A DNA stretch of 64,000 nt from positions 421,060 to 485,059 of the forward strand of contig NZ_KI535295.1 of the NCBI RefSeq assembly GCF_000482325.1. Reading direction: 5' to 3'. Each line of letters opens with the position of its first letter. Position 1 is the first letter of the stretch. Of the stretch, positions 1-9,361 are shown piece after piece. Below the pieces are notes generated by a model. That model was not told the DNA's origin and did not search any database. It saw only the letters and a program-made list of their open reading frames with translations. Source of the stretch: Bacillus sp. UNC438CL73TsuS30 (lineage in GTDB: Bacteria; Bacillota; Bacilli; Bacillales; Cytobacillaceae). The translations under genes and the position numbers were made by a program.

Positions 1-21
1 TAAATGCGGCAATGGCATTTA
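1..21. repeat. Short inverted repeat at left edge
   Basis: Seven-base arms (taaatgc / gcattta) flank a seven-base spacer. It lies upstream of the glpD promoter. It may be the end of an upstream hairpin or a regulator site; the window edge prevents a decision. Confidence 0.25.
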
Positions 22-48
22 AATAAACTATTCTGTTTCTTAAATATA

Positions 49-57
49 TGGTATAAT
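49..57 (+). promoter_or_regulatory. glpD promoter, extended -10
   Basis: TGgTATAAT is a consensus extended -10 element, with TATAAT at 52-57. No good -35 hexamer is seen 17 bases upstream, as is common for extended -10 promoters. Transcription would start near 64, ahead of the leader hairpin at 93-144. Confidence 0.55.
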
Positions 58-92
58 AAAACACAAGTTAATATATTGGCAGGAGAATTTGG

Positions 93-144
93 AGAGACCA
101 CAAAAACATTACCATTAGGTAATGTCTTTTGTGGTCTCTTTTTA
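93..144 (+). terminator. glpD leader terminator, probable GlpP antitermination target
   Basis: A long stem (gagaccacaaaa... paired with ...ttttgtggtctc, with an inner attacc/ggtaat stem) is followed by a T-run at 139-143. It sits between the promoter and glpD. In B. subtilis the glpD leader carries such a terminator, which GlpP overrides when glycerol-3-phosphate is present. The same control is inferred here; the glpP gene is not in the window. Confidence 0.7.
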
Positions 145-205
145 TTTCCCCTTAAAAATATCTAAGCATATAATAATAAGGCTTCTTAATCGGGAGGAAA
201 AAATA

Positions 206-1900
206 ATGAAATTTTCCAATTTAAATCGTAAAGAGATTGTATCGAAATTAAAGGAAGAGAAGTTTGATGTTTTAGTTATTGGTGGTGGAATTACCGGAGC
301 CGGTATCGCCCTTGATGCGTCTTCAAGAGGAATGAATACCGCACTGGTCGAAATGCAAGATTTTGCGGCAGGTACATCTAGCCGGTCTACAAAATTAGTG
401 CATGGAGGATTAAGATATTTAAAACAATTTGAAGTGAAAATGGTCGCAGAAGTTGGGAAAGAACGTGCGATTGTCTATGAAAACGGCCCGCATGTCACTA
501 CTCCAGAGTGGATGCTCCTGCCAATGCATAAAGGCGGAACATTTGGACCATTCTCTACTTCTATTGGTTTACGGGTTTATGATTTCTTAGCAGGAGTAAA
601 AAAATCAGAACGAAGAACGATGTTATCTGCGGAGCAAACCCTTGCAAAAGAGCCGCTCGTTAAAAAAGAGGGCCTAAAAGGCGGGGGGTATTACGTAGAA
701 TATCGTACTGATGATGCAAGACTAACAATTGAAGTAATGAAAGCGGCGATTGAAAAGGGTGCAACTGCCTGCAATTATACAAAAGTTACAAATCTTATCT
801 ATGAAAATGGAATCGTTGTCGGTGTAATGGTCCAAGACCTGTTTTCAGGTGAAAAATATCAGGTCCGTGCGAAAAAAATTGTCAATGCAGCGGGTCCATG
901 GGTAGATCAAATACGAGAAATGGACCATTCGAAAAAGGGAAAGGTTCTTCAGTTGACAAAAGGTGTCCATCTCGTAATTGATCAGTCCCGATTCCCTTTA
1001 AAGCAAGCCATTTATTTCGATACGCCAGATGGTCGAATGGTATTTGCAATCCCTCGAGATGGAAAGGCATATGTGGGCACAACAGATACATTTTATGACA
1101 AGGATAAAGCGCATCCTTATATGACATCAGCTGACCGTAGCTATATCATTAAGGCGATTAATTATATGTTTCCTGATGTGAAAATAACCGAGAAGGATAT
1201 TGAGTCCAACTGGGCAGGAGTTAGACCACTTATATATGAAGAAGGAAAAAAGGCATCTGAAATTTCTCGTAAGGATGAAATTTGGGAATCCAAAACAGGT
1301 CTAATTACGATTGCTGGAGGAAAATTAACGGGATATCGGAAAATGGCGGAAACGATTGTGGATTTACTTGTAGTGAAATTTAATGATGAAGAAGGGACGA
1401 ACTACCCGGCTTGTATGACGAAGAATATGCCAATTTCCGGCGGTGATGTTGGTGGTTCAAGCCATTTTTCAGACTATGTTGGTAGAAAGGTAAAAGTTGG
1501 TCTCGAAGTGGGTTTAACGAAGGAAGAGGCAGAACAATTAGCAAAAATATATGGCTCAAATATTGAAGACGTTTTTGATCTTCTTAATACGTATAAAAAT
1601 GATGCTGCTCGATATGGATTACCACTCCCATTATTTGCTAAATTAATTTATTCGATTCGCTATGAGATGGCAGCAACTCCAAGTGATTTCTTTAATCGCC
1701 GAACAGGTGCGATCTTGTTCAATATTCAACTTGTACAAAAATGGAAGAACCAGGTTATAGCTTATATGGCTGATCAATTTGGATGGAACGAGCAAGAAAA
1801 GCAAAAATATACCAATGAATTGGAAGAAGCCCTGATACGTGCCGTAATACCAATTGATGAACAGAATAATGAATTTCCTAAGGCAGTAGGCGGAAATTAA
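206..1900 (+). CDS. glpD: Aerobic glycerol-3-phosphate dehydrogenase
   Basis: This FAD enzyme oxidises sn-glycerol-3-phosphate to dihydroxyacetone phosphate at the membrane and passes electrons to menaquinone. The N-terminal Rossmann motif GGGITGAG (about residues 26-33) and the following FAD-family block [18 protein letters not shown] are intact, and the C-terminal extension typical of GlpD is present. The protein has 564 residues, close to the 555 of B. subtilis GlpD. The ATG at 206 follows a good site (gggagg); an open stretch upstream lies inside the leader hairpin and is not translated in my reading. Its neighbour is ptsHI rather than glpFK, although glpK could lie left of the window. 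Confidence 0.95.
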   Translation: MKFSNLNRKEIVSKLKEEKFDVLVIGGGITGAGIALDASSRGMNTALVEMQDFAAGTSSRSTKLVHGGLRYLKQFEVKMVAEVGKERAIVYENGPHVTTPEWMLLPMHKGGTFGPFSTSIGLRVYDFLAGVKKSERRTMLSAEQTLAKEPLVKKEGLKGGGYYVEYRTDDARLTIEVMKAAIEKGATACNYTKVTNLIYENGIVVGVMVQDLFSGEKYQVRAKKIVNAAGPWVDQIREMDHSKKGKVLQLTKGVHLVIDQSRFPLKQAIYFDTPDGRMVFAIPRDGKAYVGTTDTFYDKDKAHPYMTSADRSYIIKAINYMFPDVKITEKDIESNWAGVRPLIYEEGKKASEISRKDEIWESKTGLITIAGGKLTGYRKMAETIVDLLVVKFNDEEGTNYPACMTKNMPISGGDVGGSSHFSDYVGRKVKVGLEVGLTKEEAEQLAKIYGSNIEDVFDLLNTYKNDAARYGLPLPLFAKLIYSIRYEMAATPSDFFNRRTGAILFNIQLVQKWKNQVIAYMADQFGWNEQEKQKYTNELEEALIRAVIPIDEQNNEFPKAVGGN

Positions 1901-1907
1901 GAGTTGA

Positions 1908-1935
1908 CGGGCCGTAATTTTTTGCGGCCTTTCTG
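1908..1935 (+). terminator. Weak terminator after glpD
   Basis: ggccg (1910-1914) pairs with cggcc (1925-1929) and is followed by tttct. The stem is short and the T-run broken, so termination may be partial. Confidence 0.45.
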
Positions 1936-1940
1936 TATTT

Positions 1941-2191
1941 TTGTGAGCTTTACTACTGTTCAAGTGATTAAGAAAATGATATTCTATCCTTTGTATTATT
2001 TTTCACAATCTATGCCTTTTATTTAAAACATAATTGTGTCATTTTAGGGAAAAATAATTTTAATTGTATTGTTTTATTTATTAATCAATTAACGGTTTAG
2101 TTGACTAAAATGAACAAATTGTTTAAGTTTATTAGGCGGGTAATAATATTAAATTTATTATATTAATTGACATTAAAGGAGTTTGATTTAC
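1941..2191 (+). promoter_or_regulatory. AT-rich ptsHI upstream region with candidate promoter
   Basis: No gene is seen in this stretch. TTGACT at 2101-2106 and a second candidate, TTGTTT (2119-2124) with TAATAT downstream, are possible sigma-A elements. No GlcT-type antiterminator hairpin or ptsG gene precedes ptsH, unlike the B. subtilis ptsGHI operon, so ptsHI probably has its own promoter here. Confidence 0.35.
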
Positions 2192-2458
2192 ATGGCAGAA
2201 AAACAATTTAAAGTAACAGCTGAAACAGGTATTCACGCAAGACCGGCAACCTTGCTAGTACAAGCAGCTAGTAAATTCAATTCTGAAATCAATTTAGAAT
2301 ATAAAGGAAAAAAGGTTAATTTAAAATCGATTATGGGTGTAATGTCTCTAGGAATTGGTCAAGGTGCAGACATCGTGATTTCTGCTGAAGGAAACGATTC
2401 TGAAGAAGCTTTATCAAGCATTGAAGAAACACTGAAAAAAGAAGGTTTGGCTGAATAA
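2192..2458 (+). CDS. ptsH: Phosphocarrier protein HPr
   Basis: HPr takes phosphate from enzyme I on His15 and hands it to the sugar-specific EIIA proteins. It is also phosphorylated on Ser46 by HPr kinase to form the CcpA corepressor. Both sites are visible: TGIHARPAT places His at residue 15, and [11 protein letters not shown] places Ser at residue 46. The protein has 88 residues, the normal length. The ATG at 2192 has the site aaaggag at 2174-2180; a TTG nine bases upstream would add three residues and is too close to that site. The stop overlaps the ptsI start by one base, implying translational coupling. Confidence 0.97.
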   Translation: MAEKQFKVTAETGIHARPATLLVQAASKFNSEINLEYKGKKVNLKSIMGVMSLGIGQGADIVISAEGNDSEEALSSIEETLKKEGLAE

Positions 2459-4170
2459 TGAGTTTTTTACATGGAATTGCTGCATCAAACGGTATCGCAA
2501 TTGCAAAAGCTTACCGTCTTGTAGAACCTGATTTATCCTTTGAAAAGAAAACCATTGATGACACGAATTCAGAGATAAAAAGATTTCGAATGGCAATGGA
2601 AAAATCTACATCTGAGCTTGAAGTCATTCGCGACCGGGCAAAGGTAGAACTTGGGGAAGATAAGGCAGCCATTTTTGAAGCACATCTTCTCGTTCTAAGT
2701 GACCCTGAATTGACCGGTCCGATTGAAGATAAAATTCAATCTGAAAAAATCAATGCTGAGTTTGCCTTAAAAGAAACGGCAGATATGTTTATAACAATGT
2801 TCGAACAAATGGATAATGAGTATATGAAGGAGCGGGCTGCAGATATTCGTGATGTAACGAAGCGTGTTCTTTGCCATTTACTTGGTGTTCAATTGGTAAA
2901 CCCAAGCATGATTGCTGAAGAAGTTATTATCGTGGCGGAGGATTTAACTCCTTCCGATACCGCTCAATTAAATCGAAAATTTGTAAAAGGCTTTACCACA
3001 AATATTGGCGGCCGTACCTCCCACTCAGCGATTATGGCAAGATCATTGGAAATTCCTGCAGTAGTTGGAACCAAAACAGCTACAGATGAAATAAATAATG
3101 GTGATATGGTCATTGTGGATGGGCTTAAAGGTGAAGTACATATTAATCCGACACCTGAGCTAGTGGAACAATACCGTAAAATCCATAACGAATTTGAGGC
3201 ACAAAAAGCTGAATGGGCAAAATTAGTTAATGAAAAAACTGTTTCTGCAGATGGTCACCATGTTGAATTAGCCGCCAATATCGGAACTCCGAATGATTTA
3301 AAAGGAGTTATGGATAATGGTGGTGAAGGAATTGGTCTATATCGAACCGAATTCCTTTACATGGGCAGAGATCAGCTTCCTACAGAGGAAGAACAGTTCG
3401 AATCCTATAAAGCCGTCTTAGAAGGAATGAATGGCAAGCCAGTGGTGGTTAGGACTTTAGACATTGGCGGTGATAAGGAATTACCATATTTGGAATTACC
3501 AAAAGAATTGAACCCATTCTTAGGTTTCCGTGCGATTCGTTTATGTCTAGAAGAGCAGGGAATTTTCCGAACTCAATTGCGTGCACTGCTACGGGCAAGC
3601 AGCCATGGTAATTTAAAAATTATGTTTCCAATGATTGCAACCCTTGATGAGTTTCGCCAAGCAAAGGCAATCCTGGAGGAAGAAAAAGCGAAGCTTCAAA
3701 GCGAAGGGCAAACCGTTAGTGAAAAGATTGAGCTTGGAATTATGGTTGAAATTCCTTCAACTGCGGTATTAGCTGACCAATTTGCCAAAGAAGTTGATTT
3801 CTTCAGTATTGGGACAAATGACCTCATTCAATATACAATGGCAGCTGACCGTATGAATCAGCGTGTATCCTATCTTTATCAGCCCTATAGCCCATCTATT
3901 TTAAGATTGGTCAAAATGGTTATTGATGCTGCACATGCAGAAGGAAAATGGACAGGCATGTGTGGTGAAATGGCGGGAGATGAAACAGCCATTCCAGTTC
4001 TTCTAGGACTTGGTCTTGATGAATTTTCAATGAGTGCAACATCCATTTTAAAAGCCCGTTCATTAATTCGGAACCTCAAAAAATCCGATATGGAAAGTCT
4101 CGCGCAAAAGGTGTTAAATATGCAAACAACTGACCAAGTAATTGAGGCTGTAACAGCAGCAACAAAATAA
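2458..4170 (+). CDS. ptsI: PTS enzyme I (phosphoenolpyruvate-protein phosphotransferase)
   Basis: Enzyme I autophosphorylates with PEP and passes the phosphate to HPr, starting all PTS sugar uptake. The phospho-His is His189 in [12 protein letters not shown], within the swivelling phosphohistidine domain. An N-terminal HPr-binding helical region precedes it, and a C-terminal PEP-binding TIM barrel follows, with signatures such as [18 protein letters not shown] and GMCGEMAGD. The length of 570 residues equals that of B. subtilis PtsI. It is cotranscribed with ptsH (ATGA-type overlap) and ends at a strong terminator. Confidence 0.97.
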   Translation: MSFLHGIAASNGIAIAKAYRLVEPDLSFEKKTIDDTNSEIKRFRMAMEKSTSELEVIRDRAKVELGEDKAAIFEAHLLVLSDPELTGPIEDKIQSEKINAEFALKETADMFITMFEQMDNEYMKERAADIRDVTKRVLCHLLGVQLVNPSMIAEEVIIVAEDLTPSDTAQLNRKFVKGFTTNIGGRTSHSAIMARSLEIPAVVGTKTATDEINNGDMVIVDGLKGEVHINPTPELVEQYRKIHNEFEAQKAEWAKLVNEKTVSADGHHVELAANIGTPNDLKGVMDNGGEGIGLYRTEFLYMGRDQLPTEEEQFESYKAVLEGMNGKPVVVRTLDIGGDKELPYLELPKELNPFLGFRAIRLCLEEQGIFRTQLRALLRASSHGNLKIMFPMIATLDEFRQAKAILEEEKAKLQSEGQTVSEKIELGIMVEIPSTAVLADQFAKEVDFFSIGTNDLIQYTMAADRMNQRVSYLYQPYSPSILRLVKMVIDAAHAEGKWTGMCGEMAGDETAIPVLLGLGLDEFSMSATSILKARSLIRNLKKSDMESLAQKVLNMQTTDQVIEAVTAATK

Positions 4171-4177
4171 TATTCCT

Positions 4178-4215
4178 AAAACCGGCTGGGAAATCAGTCG
4201 GTTTTTTTTTTTTTT
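4178..4215 (+). terminator. Terminator of ptsHI
   Basis: aaaaccggctg and cagtcggtttt form an 11-base stem followed by a run of about 14 T. It is a strong intrinsic terminator. Confidence 0.9.
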
Positions 4216-4339
4216 GTGAAAAAAGAAGGGATTTTTAGACAAGCATAGAATTATAATATAGTAAGAAAGGCTTATTTGTACTAAAGGCAAATAGGTAAAT
4301 TGTACAATGCACGGAATCATGCAGGGGGTGAAAGGAATC

Positions 4340-4486
4340 ATGGAACAGAAACCGTTACATTATGATGGTAGTTTACAACTTGACTCTTCACTATCTGAGT
4401 CGGTGGTTAATGAACCATTCCAAATGACCGATGAAATGAGAGTAAATATTGGTCGTAACCCATACTCAGTTGATACAAATGAATAA
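4340..4486 (+). CDS. Small hypothetical protein, 48 residues
   Basis: The reading frame starts at an ATG preceded by a G-rich site (gggggtgaaagg) and runs to TAA at 4484-4486. A T-tailed hairpin begins 15 bases after the stop, which argues for a real monocistronic gene. The product is acidic and hydrophilic with no cysteine or membrane segment (starts MEQKPLHYDG, ends PYSVDTNE). I do not recognise a family. The place is equivalent to that of splA/splB downstream of ptsI in B. subtilis, but the sequence does not resemble SplA. Confidence 0.6.
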   Translation: MEQKPLHYDGSLQLDSSLSESVVNEPFQMTDEMRVNIGRNPYSVDTNE

Positions 4487-4500
4487 GAGGCTGTTTTTGA

Positions 4501-4530
4501 GGATTTGTCTAAATGGCAAATCCTTTTTAA
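4501..4530 (+). terminator. Terminator after the 48-residue gene
   Basis: ggatttg (4501-4507) pairs with caaatcc (4517-4523), followed by ttttt. Confidence 0.8.
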
Positions 4531-4695
4531 ATGGGTTACTTTAAAGCAGATATGTTGACCGAACCATTTTTTTTATTTAAAATTACCTCGAATTGAAAAT
4601 ATATTAATTCAAGGTTTGTGAAAAAGTTTGGTTAATTTCTATATTTTTGATTTAAACTAAAATGTCAACTACTCGAAAAGAAAGGTGATGGAAGA

Positions 4696-5331
4696 ATGGC
4701 AAAAGTATTATATATAACTGCACACCCACATAATGAAACACAATCCTACAGTATGGCCGTAGGGAAAGCGTTTATCGATACGTATAAAGAAGTAAATCCG
4801 GGAGATGAAGTGGTTCATTTAGATTTATATAAAGAGAATATCCCCCATATAGATGCAGACGTTTTTAGCGGATGGGGAAAGCTTCGCTCTGGACAAGAGT
4901 TTGATCAGCTATCTGCAGAAGAAAAGATCAAGGTTAGCCGGCTGAATGAATTAAACGAACAATTTATTGCCGCGGATAAATATGTTTTCGTTACTCCGTT
5001 ATGGAACTTTTCATTTCCTCCAGTAATGAAGGCATACCTTGATTCTGTCGCAGTTGCAGGAAAAACATTTAAATACACGGAAAAAGGTCCGATTGGACTT
5101 TTGACTGATAAAAAAGCACTGCATATCCAAGCACGCGGCGGGTTCTATTCAGAAGGACCTGCAGCCCAAATGGAAATGGGCCACCGCTATATTAGTATTA
5201 TGATGAGTTTCTTCGGTGTTCCAACCTTAGAAGGACTCTTCGTTGAGGGACATAATGCAATGCCTGATAAAGCACAGGAAATCAAGGAAAATGCCATTGC
5301 TCGTGCGAAGGATCTTGCGCATACGTTTTAA
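4696..5331 (+). CDS. azoR: FMN-dependent NADH-azoreductase
   Basis: This predicted flavodoxin-fold quinone/azo reductase uses NADH and FMN to reduce quinones and azo bonds by two electrons and is cytoplasmic. Evidence: the N-terminal strand with the FMN phosphate loop region [15 protein letters not shown], the family block [16 protein letters not shown], and a length of 211 residues like AzoR1/AzoR2 of Bacillus. The start at 4696 follows aaaggtgatgg. A terminator lies upstream and another downstream, so it is monocistronic. The physiological substrate cannot be read from sequence; quinone detoxification is the usual inference. Confidence 0.88.
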   Translation: MAKVLYITAHPHNETQSYSMAVGKAFIDTYKEVNPGDEVVHLDLYKENIPHIDADVFSGWGKLRSGQEFDQLSAEEKIKVSRLNELNEQFIAADKYVFVTPLWNFSFPPVMKAYLDSVAVAGKTFKYTEKGPIGLLTDKKALHIQARGGFYSEGPAAQMEMGHRYISIMMSFFGVPTLEGLFVEGHNAMPDKAQEIKENAIARAKDLAHTF

Positions 5332-5346
5332 AGCGGAAATAAATTT

Positions 5347-5378
5347 GGGGAGACAGAATTACTCTGTTTCCTTTTTTC
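5347..5378 (+). terminator. Terminator after azoR
   Basis: ggagacaga and tctgtttcc form the stem around a short loop, followed by six T. Confidence 0.85.
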
Positions 5379-5418
5379 TTGTAAGATTAAAGAAGAATAA
5401 CAAAGGGAGGAATTAAGG

Positions 5419-6204
5419 ATGGAATTAAATCTAAAGGGTAAAACAGCGATTATCGCAGCCTCCAGCCAGGGGCTCGGTTTTGCGATTGCGGAAAGACTCA
5501 TAAGGGAAGGCGCAAATGTCATGATTTCAGGAAGGGATGAGGAGAAACTGAAACAAAAAGCAGCCTTGCTTGAAGCAATTGATCTTGGAAAAGTCAGCTA
5601 CCATAGAACCGATGTAACAAATCCTCAGGAAATTAAGCAGCTTGTTCAAAAGACAATTGAAATCTTTGGTGAAATCCATCTGCTTGTGAATAATGCCGGC
5701 GGTCCGCCTGCAGCTGCTTTTGAAGATCTATCCGATAATGAATGGCAGAATGCATTTGAATTAAATCTATTATCCTATGTAAGGCTAATCCGCGAAAGCT
5801 TGCCTTACTTAAAAAAACAGGGAGGAAAAATCCTTAATATCGCTTCTTCTTCTATAAAAGAACCTATTCCTGGATTAATTTTATCCAACACATTTCGAAC
5901 TGGAATTGTCGGGCTTTCAAAAACACTCGCTTCTGAATTAGCACCATACAATATTTTAATTAATACAATTGCCCCTGGAAGGATTGCGACAGATCGAGTA
6001 AAACATTTAGACCAAGTCAATGCAGATAAGCAAGGTGTTGACCGAGAAGTGATTGAAGAGAAATCAAAAGCAGCAATTCCTTTAAAAAGATATGGGAAAC
6101 CTGAGGAATTTGCCAATGTCGCTGCGTTCCTTTTATCGGATGCAAATACCTATATGACAGGAAGTTCGTTTCTTGTTGATGGGGGCATGATTAAAGCGAT
6201 TTAA
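5419..6204 (+). CDS. Short-chain dehydrogenase/reductase with altered catalytic site
   Basis: The fold is that of a classical SDR of 261 residues. A modified nucleotide loop AASSQGLG lies at about 13-20, NNAGG near 91-95, and NIASSS near 140-145 provides the catalytic-type Ser. The usual YxxxK is replaced: S156 and R160 (in SNTFR) stand where Tyr and Lys are expected. From memory, B. subtilis YvrD is similarly unusual, so this may be a natural subfamily rather than decay. The family's normal role is NAD(P)H-dependent keto/hydroxy conversion; whether this protein is active is uncertain. The start at 5419 follows aaagggagg. No terminator separates it clearly from the next lipoprotein gene. Confidence 0.82.
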   Translation: MELNLKGKTAIIAASSQGLGFAIAERLIREGANVMISGRDEEKLKQKAALLEAIDLGKVSYHRTDVTNPQEIKQLVQKTIEIFGEIHLLVNNAGGPPAAAFEDLSDNEWQNAFELNLLSYVRLIRESLPYLKKQGGKILNIASSSIKEPIPGLILSNTFRTGIVGLSKTLASELAPYNILINTIAPGRIATDRVKHLDQVNADKQGVDREVIEEKSKAAIPLKRYGKPEEFANVAAFLLSDANTYMTGSSFLVDGGMIKAI

Positions 6205-6285
6205 CTTCCCGCTCCTTATATTAGCCATTTCTAACGTTTATTTCCAATAACTGATGGTTATGGTAGTAATAAAGGGAGTGTTAGG

Positions 6286-6756
6286 ATGCTGAAAAAATTG
6301 CGAATCCTGTTACTTTTATCAATCGGAATCCTGAGTGCATCTTTTTTAACCGGATGCGGGCTGCAGTTTTCTGATGAACTAATTGTCAACCGATTTGCGG
6401 ATGCCTTATTAACAAAAAATAATGAGCTTCAGTTTCGTTTTCGAATAAATGACCAAATATTAAATGACCGTATATTATATAAGGTTAAAGTGGCCATCCA
6501 TGATGATAAACTAGCAGCAGCTATAGGTCAAAGAGAAATTGTATATGGTGAAGAACAGGTCATTAATGGTGAATTTTTAGATGTGGGGCGAAGTGAAAAA
6601 TATATTTATATGGACCCCATTCCCTTAAAAAAAGACTTACATATCCATGAATTGGAAAATATGATTGAAAATAAGAATGCTGTATCAATTGAAGTATTCA
6701 ACAATCAAGAGGTCTTTGGACGTGCATACCTAACTAATTTTTCTTCAGAGCTTTAA
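6286..6756 (+). CDS. Predicted lipoprotein, unknown function
   Basis: The 156-residue product has a basic N-terminus (MLKKLR), a hydrophobic stretch and a lipobox ending LTGC near residue 24, so it should be lipid-anchored on the outer face of the membrane. The mature part is hydrophilic with mixed beta-type sequence and no motif I recognise. The ATG at 6286 follows aaagggagtg. It lies 81 bases after the SDR gene and is followed by a strong terminator, so the two may share a transcript. Confidence 0.8.
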   Translation: MLKKLRILLLLSIGILSASFLTGCGLQFSDELIVNRFADALLTKNNELQFRFRINDQILNDRILYKVKVAIHDDKLAAAIGQREIVYGEEQVINGEFLDVGRSEKYIYMDPIPLKKDLHIHELENMIENKNAVSIEVFNNQEVFGRAYLTNFSSEL

Positions 6757-6825
6757 AATGAAGATTAACTTTTGTCAGGGTGGACACAATAAATATGTGC
6801 ATAAATTTGGAGATTTTAGCGCGGG

Positions 6826-6857
6826 GACCGGGTCGAGAAAATGACCCGGTCTTTTTC
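6826..6857 (+). terminator. Terminator after lipoprotein gene
   Basis: gaccgggtc (6826-6834) pairs perfectly with gacccggtc (6843-6851), followed by ttttt. Confidence 0.9.
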
Positions 6858-6910
6858 AATACTTTCAAAGAAATTTAGTGCTAAAATAGAGGTAAAATGA
6901 GGAGAGGAAG

Positions 6911-7795
6911 ATGAATTTGTTAACTCCAGAAAATACGGTAATCGGATTTATTGGAATAGGCGTGATGGGAAAAAGTATGGTAAGCCATTTATTAAATGCA
7001 GGATTTCCGGTAGTTGTTTATTCGAGAACAAAGGAAAAAGCTACAGACCTTTTGGAAAAAGGTGCGACATGGGCTGGTAATCCCCAAGATGTGGCTGAGA
7101 AAGCCCAGGTAATTTTTACGATTGTCGGTTATCCGAAGGACGTGGAGGAAGTTTATTTTGGTGATTATGGACTAATTGCCCACGCTAAAGTAGGAAGTTA
7201 TCTAATCGATATGACGACTTCTGCGCCTTACCTTGCTAAAAAAATATATGAGGCAGCTAAGAAGAAAGGAATCCAGGCCATTGATGCTCCTGTTTCAGGC
7301 GGGGATGTCGGGGCGAAAGAAGCAAAGCTCTCGATTATGGCTGGCGGTGAGCGGGAAGCTTTTGATGCGGTTCGTCCGATATTCGCCCACCTTGGAACGA
7401 ACATTGTATACCAAGGGGAGGCAGGAGCAGGACAGCATACAAAAGCATGTAATCAAATTGCGATTGCTTCCAATATGATTGGGGTATGTGAAGCAATCAT
7501 CTATGCAGAAAAAGCAGGATTGAACCCTGAGACTGTGCTAAAAAGCATTTCAACTGGGTCCGCTGGGAGTTGGTCTCTAAGTAATCTTGCCCCAAGAATG
7601 CTGAATGGAAATTTTGAGCCAGGGTTTTACATAAAGCATTTCATTAAGGATATGAAAATTGCCCTTGATGAAGCAGAACAAATGGGAATGGACGCCCCGG
7701 GTCTGTCTTTGGCCAAATCCCTTTATGAGCAATTAGCTGAAAATGGTGAAGAAAACAGCGGAACTCAAGCATTGTATAAATACTGGAAGAACTAA
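6911..7795 (+). CDS. ykwC: NAD(P)-dependent beta-hydroxyacid dehydrogenase, YkwC
   Basis: This belongs to the 3-hydroxyisobutyrate / tartronate semialdehyde reductase family, which reversibly oxidises beta-hydroxy acids. The dinucleotide motif FIGIGVMG is at about 13-20, the substrate block DAPVSGGDVGA near 125-135, and the catalytic Lys178 lies in GAGQHTKACNQ. The length is 294 residues (B. subtilis YkwC about 288). An extended -10-like TGcTAAAAT lies at 6879-6887. ATG 6911 follows aggagagg. The actual substrate is unknown. Confidence 0.9.
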   Translation: MNLLTPENTVIGFIGIGVMGKSMVSHLLNAGFPVVVYSRTKEKATDLLEKGATWAGNPQDVAEKAQVIFTIVGYPKDVEEVYFGDYGLIAHAKVGSYLIDMTTSAPYLAKKIYEAAKKKGIQAIDAPVSGGDVGAKEAKLSIMAGGEREAFDAVRPIFAHLGTNIVYQGEAGAGQHTKACNQIAIASNMIGVCEAIIYAEKAGLNPETVLKSISTGSAGSWSLSNLAPRMLNGNFEPGFYIKHFIKDMKIALDEAEQMGMDAPGLSLAKSLYEQLAENGEENSGTQALYKYWKN

Positions 7796-7863
7796 AGGTA
7801 TCGAATAAATTCCTTCTCTAAATAGAAACTAAAAGAGAATTATTTATAGGAGGAATTGCAAAA

Positions 7864-8043
7864 ATGGCTAAACGGACAAAAAAAAATGATCCCCAACAAA
7901 AAAATAAAAAAGGATTTGATTCATCACAGCTGAATGAAGAATTTGCTCATGAAATGGGTTCAGCTGCCACAAATAAAATCCATAAAGATAAAGCAAAGAA
8001 AGAAAAAGCACCAAAGAATAACGGGAACTATAAAGGTCAATAA
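7864..8043 (+). CDS. Small lysine-rich protein, 59 residues
   Basis: An ATG nine bases after aggagg opens a 59-codon frame that stops just before a strong terminator. About a third of the residues are Lys; no Cys or Trp is present. A central stretch reads QLNEEFAHEMG; the EFAxE pattern faintly recalls gamma-type small acid-soluble spore proteins (SspE). That resemblance is weak, and I do not assign a function. It lies 68 bases after ykwC. Confidence 0.65.
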   Translation: MAKRTKKNDPQQKNKKGFDSSQLNEEFAHEMGSAATNKIHKDKAKKEKAPKNNGNYKGQ

Positions 8044-8046
8044 AAG

Positions 8047-8084
8047 GAACACCCTCACTCTATTGCAGTGAGGGTGTCCATTTT
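8047..8084. terminator. Bidirectional terminator, small gene / patA
   Basis: acaccctcac (8049-8058) and gtgagggtgt (8068-8077) form a perfect 10-base stem. It serves the plus-strand gene and lies at the end of minus-strand patA. Confidence 0.85.
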
Positions 8085-9237
8085 AATTCAGCTTTTTTAA
8101 ATAGTTTTCTACCCCATTTAAACCTTTTTCTAATGTTTCCATTGAACAGGCGAAAGACAAACGGAAATAGCCTTCTCCATATTCCGAAAAAGCACTCCCT
8201 GGTACGACGGCTACTTTTTCTTCCTTCACAAGATTAAGGGCAAAATCAAAACTGTTTAACTCTATGTTCTTCGGTATTCGTACGAAAAAATAAAAAGCTC
8301 CATCCGGTTTCACAACGCTAAGTCCCATAGCATTTAACCGATCAAATACATACTCTCTTCTTTTCTCATATTCCATTTTCATAGGAAGGGCATCATTCAT
8401 GCCCTCTGTAAGGGCCTCAATTGCTGCTTTTTGGGCAATAGAATTCGCACAGGACACATTATATTGATGAACCTTTAGAATATGTTTGGTCAGTGTCTCT
8501 GGTGCAAATAACAGGCCAATTCTCCAACCTGTCATCGAATGGGATTTGGATAAACCATTTATCACAATTGTTTTTTCTTTTAGGTACGAGGCAATGGACC
8601 TATGAGGCTGTTCATAGGTTAGTTCGCTGTATATCTCATCTGCAAGGATAAAGAAATCCTGATTCTTACAGAAGTCAGCTATTTCCCGTAATTCTTCTTC
8701 AGAGAGGCTCACCCCTGTAGGGTTGGATGGATAAGGCAATACAATGCATCGTGTTTTTTCAGAAATGTGAGGTTTAATCATCTCTAATGTAAAGCGGAAA
8801 TTATTTTCTGTCACATCCACATGTACAGGTGTTGCCCCCATCATTCGAATAATCGGTTCATATCCAGGATAAATGGGACCCGGCAAAATTACCTCCGTTC
8901 CTTCTGTTAATATCGTTCGGAACGCTATGTCAATTGCTTCACTGGCCCCCGTAGTGACAATTACTTCCGTATCTGGCTGATAAAGAAGGCCATATTTCTT
9001 TTCCATAAAGGAGCAGGCTGCTTTTCTTAATTCAAGCATACCCGCGTTATGGGTGTAAGATGTATAGTTTTCTTCAATGGCCTGTATTCCAGCTTGTTTT
9101 ACATGTTCCGGGGTAGGGAAATCTGGTTGTCCAATCGTAAGGGAAATTAAATCTTCAATATGAGAAACCATATTAAAAAATTTTCTGATTCCGGAAATTT
9201 CAATATCTTTAACTCTATGATTGATTAAATGCTCCAT
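8083..9237 (-). CDS. patA: PLP-dependent aminotransferase A
   Basis: This is a class I aminotransferase. In B. subtilis PatA converts N-acetyl-LL-2-amino-6-oxopimelate in the acetylated diaminopimelate route; the same role fits dapH and dapL farther along this window. The PLP Lys is K231 in NGLSKSHSMTGWRIG, preceded by YPSNPTG and LADEIY blocks of the fold. The length is 384 residues, close to B. subtilis PatA. Start ATG at 9237. It is transcribed away from ykyB, whose terminator lies behind the patA start. Confidence 0.9.
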   Translation of the reverse strand: MEHLINHRVKDIEISGIRKFFNMVSHIEDLISLTIGQPDFPTPEHVKQAGIQAIEENYTSYTHNAGMLELRKAACSFMEKKYGLLYQPDTEVIVTTGASEAIDIAFRTILTEGTEVILPGPIYPGYEPIIRMMGATPVHVDVTENNFRFTLEMIKPHISEKTRCIVLPYPSNPTGVSLSEEELREIADFCKNQDFFILADEIYSELTYEQPHRSIASYLKEKTIVINGLSKSHSMTGWRIGLLFAPETLTKHILKVHQYNVSCANSIAQKAAIEALTEGMNDALPMKMEYEKRREYVFDRLNAMGLSVVKPDGAFYFFVRIPKNIELNSFDFALNLVKEEKVAVVPGSAFSEYGEGYFRLSFACSMETLEKGLNGVENYLKKLN

Positions 9238-9340
9238 AACTTGTTCATCCTTCCCATTTGTACCTATATGTCTTTAGTTGAGTTTGAATATAGATGGATA
9301 TGTATCAATATTCTACCATCCAGGGATGCTTAAGCATATG

Positions 9341-9360
9341 AAAAGCCGGACTCCTCCGGC
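9341..9360 (-). terminator. Terminator of ykyB
   Basis: On the minus strand gccgga...tccggc forms a six-base GC stem followed by TTTT. It immediately follows the ykyB stop. Confidence 0.75.
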
Positions 9361-9361
9361 C

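Noticed and set aside
122-205. In-frame upstream extension of glpD
   Set aside because: It starts inside the leader terminator hairpin and lacks a site; the ATG at 206 has a good one and fits family length.
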